6,385 bases of DNA from assembly GCA_030602935.1 (NCBI GenBank), contig JAUVYU010000047.1:1-6385 (forward strand), written 5' to 3'. The notes beneath the pieces are model-generated. The model was given only the letters and a program-made list of their open reading frames with translations, did not search any database and had not been told where the DNA came from. Of the stretch, positions 5,665 to 6,385 are shown piece by piece; position 1 is the stretch's first letter, and every line of letters starts with the position of its first letter. The position numbers and the translations under genes are program-made. The stretch is from Candidatus Bathyarchaeota archaeon. GTDB lineage: Archaea > Thermoproteota > Bathyarchaeia > TCS64.

Positions 5665-6385
5665 TTATTCTTCCTCCCCTGCTGTTAACATTGTTGCGTT
5701 TCCTAGTGCTACGAACACCACGAACAGAAGGCTCAGGACTTGGTATGCGTCAATCGCAGCGTGTCCAAGTCCTTTCATTCCGACTAGTTGCTCCATCTGT
5801 GCTCCACCTAGGAATCCGTTTGTCATGTAGACCTGTCCAGGGTATGACATCATGTATGGCGAGTACCTTGCGTATGCTCCACTCTGCGCGAAGCTTATGC
5901 TTGTGATTCCTCGCTCACCAGTCACATACTGTACAATAGTTGGGAAACCCCAGTGTGGGCATATCCAGAGATCGATGTCCTCCCAGTTCGTAAGTTCTCG
6001 TCCGAGTGGAAGTTCATCAAGCGGTGTGCCATAGACGTCTGCCGGTGAAGCGGCGTGGATGTCATCAAGGAAGGCAACCAGGCCGGAAGCACCACCAGGT
6101 ATGTAGGGGAATTGGATCCAGTCCGTACCGTATTCATGAGTTCCCCCATATTTCGTCTCTATACGAGAGGCGTCAATGAGGAATTTTTCGTATTGAACGG
6201 CTTCGGTGCCTAGCGGCACGTTGATAATCCGAACCCCGTTCTCCGCCATTATCTTCAGCGCCGGTATTGTCCCCGCAGACGACTCCAAGTCGAACGCGAA
6301 GACTCCGCTTCCACCTATTGCTACAATGCTTCCCTCCGGTAGGCTATTTACTATGTCGTAGATTTCCATTGTCGTATCGCTCATT
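5665..6385 (-). CDS. Single-TM, C-terminally anchored protein of an uncharacterised family (5' end probably outside window)
   Basis: The visible part is 239 residues from an ATG at 6384, with the frame still open at the window edge. It begins SDTTMEIYDIVNSLPEGSIV, which looks like the interior of a longer protein. From memory, related proteins have an N-terminal TM segment before a V-S-x-x-T-x-x-x-Y-D-x-I-x-x-L-P-x-G-S motif, so the true start likely lies to the right. An alpha/beta region follows, with NGVRIINVPLGTEAVQYEKF at 49-68, a YGTDWIQFPYIPGGA stretch at 85-99, YGTPLDELPL at 118-127 and YPGQVYMTNGFLGGAQMEQL at 181-200. A C-terminal TM helix spans about 213-231 (AYQVLSLLFVVFVALGN), with a short acidic tail. 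The globular part is thus likely a sensing or binding domain held at the membrane, side uncertain. It is coupled to the six-TM gene one base downstream. No catalytic motif was recognised. Confidence 0.82.
   Translation of the reverse strand, partial: MSDTTMEIYDIVNSLPEGSIVAIGGSGVFAFDLESSAGTIPALKIMAENGVRIINVPLGTEAVQYEKFLIDASRIETKYGGTHEYGTDWIQFPYIPGGASGLVAFLDDIHAASPADVYGTPLDELPLGRELTNWEDIDLWICPHWGFPTIVQYVTGERGITSISFAQSGAYARYSPYMMSYPGQVYMTNGFLGGAQMEQLVGMKGLGHAAIDAYQVLSLLFVVFVALGNATMLTAGEEE
5673..5679 (-). promoter_or_regulatory. Ribosome binding site of the six-TM gene, inside the upstream coding end
   Basis: GGGGAGG on the minus strand is nine bases upstream of the ATG at 5663. It lies within the Gly-Glu-Glu codons that end the upstream gene, supporting coupled translation of the pair. 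Confidence 0.7.

Overview
The window looks archaeal, probably a mesophilic or moderately thermophilic TACK-type (Bathyarchaeia/Thermoproteota-like) genome. This placement is an inference. It rests on AT-rich TATA-like boxes upstream of genes, GGTGA/GGGAG-type Shine-Dalgarno sites, one TTG start, and an N-terminal carboxypeptidase-regulatory-like module joined to an FtsX-like permease. No rRNA, tRNA, CRISPR array, insertion sequence or integrase was seen.

All six genes lie on the minus strand, so transcription runs from high to low coordinates. In that order they are: (1) a single-TM protein whose 5' end probably lies beyond the right edge (5665-6385); (2) a six-TM membrane protein one base downstream (5025-5663); (3) a small, very AT-rich unrecognised gene (4599-4952); (4) a GlmL/MutL-family ASKHA ATPase (2736-4571); (5) a two-part protein with a lipoyl/RnfC-like N-terminal region and a C-terminal KOW-like domain (1511-2680); (6) a secreted/membrane protein with a signal peptide, a carboxypeptidase-regulatory-like domain and the beginning of an FtsX-like permease, which runs off the left edge (1-1423). 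Gene 6 is one uninterrupted open frame of 474 codons with no stop in the window.

Genes 1, 2, 4 and 5 appear to form one functional set. Genes 1 and 2 are tightly coupled, and 4 and 5 are separated by only 55 bases with no evident promoter. The MutL-like protein is named after the accessory protein of glutamate mutase, but no mutase or cobalamin-binding subunit is present here. Its partners are two membrane proteins and a KOW/lipoyl-like protein. The set is therefore a candidate membrane-associated ATPase system of unknown function, and it is the most interesting content of the window. Gene 6 has its own TATA-like element and a hairpin separates it from gene 5, so it is probably a separate transcription unit.

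Base composition changes along the window. The left 4.5 kb is GC-rich, about 4600-5020 is sharply AT-rich, and the right end is intermediate. The small gene in the AT-rich part may be a later insertion into the cluster.
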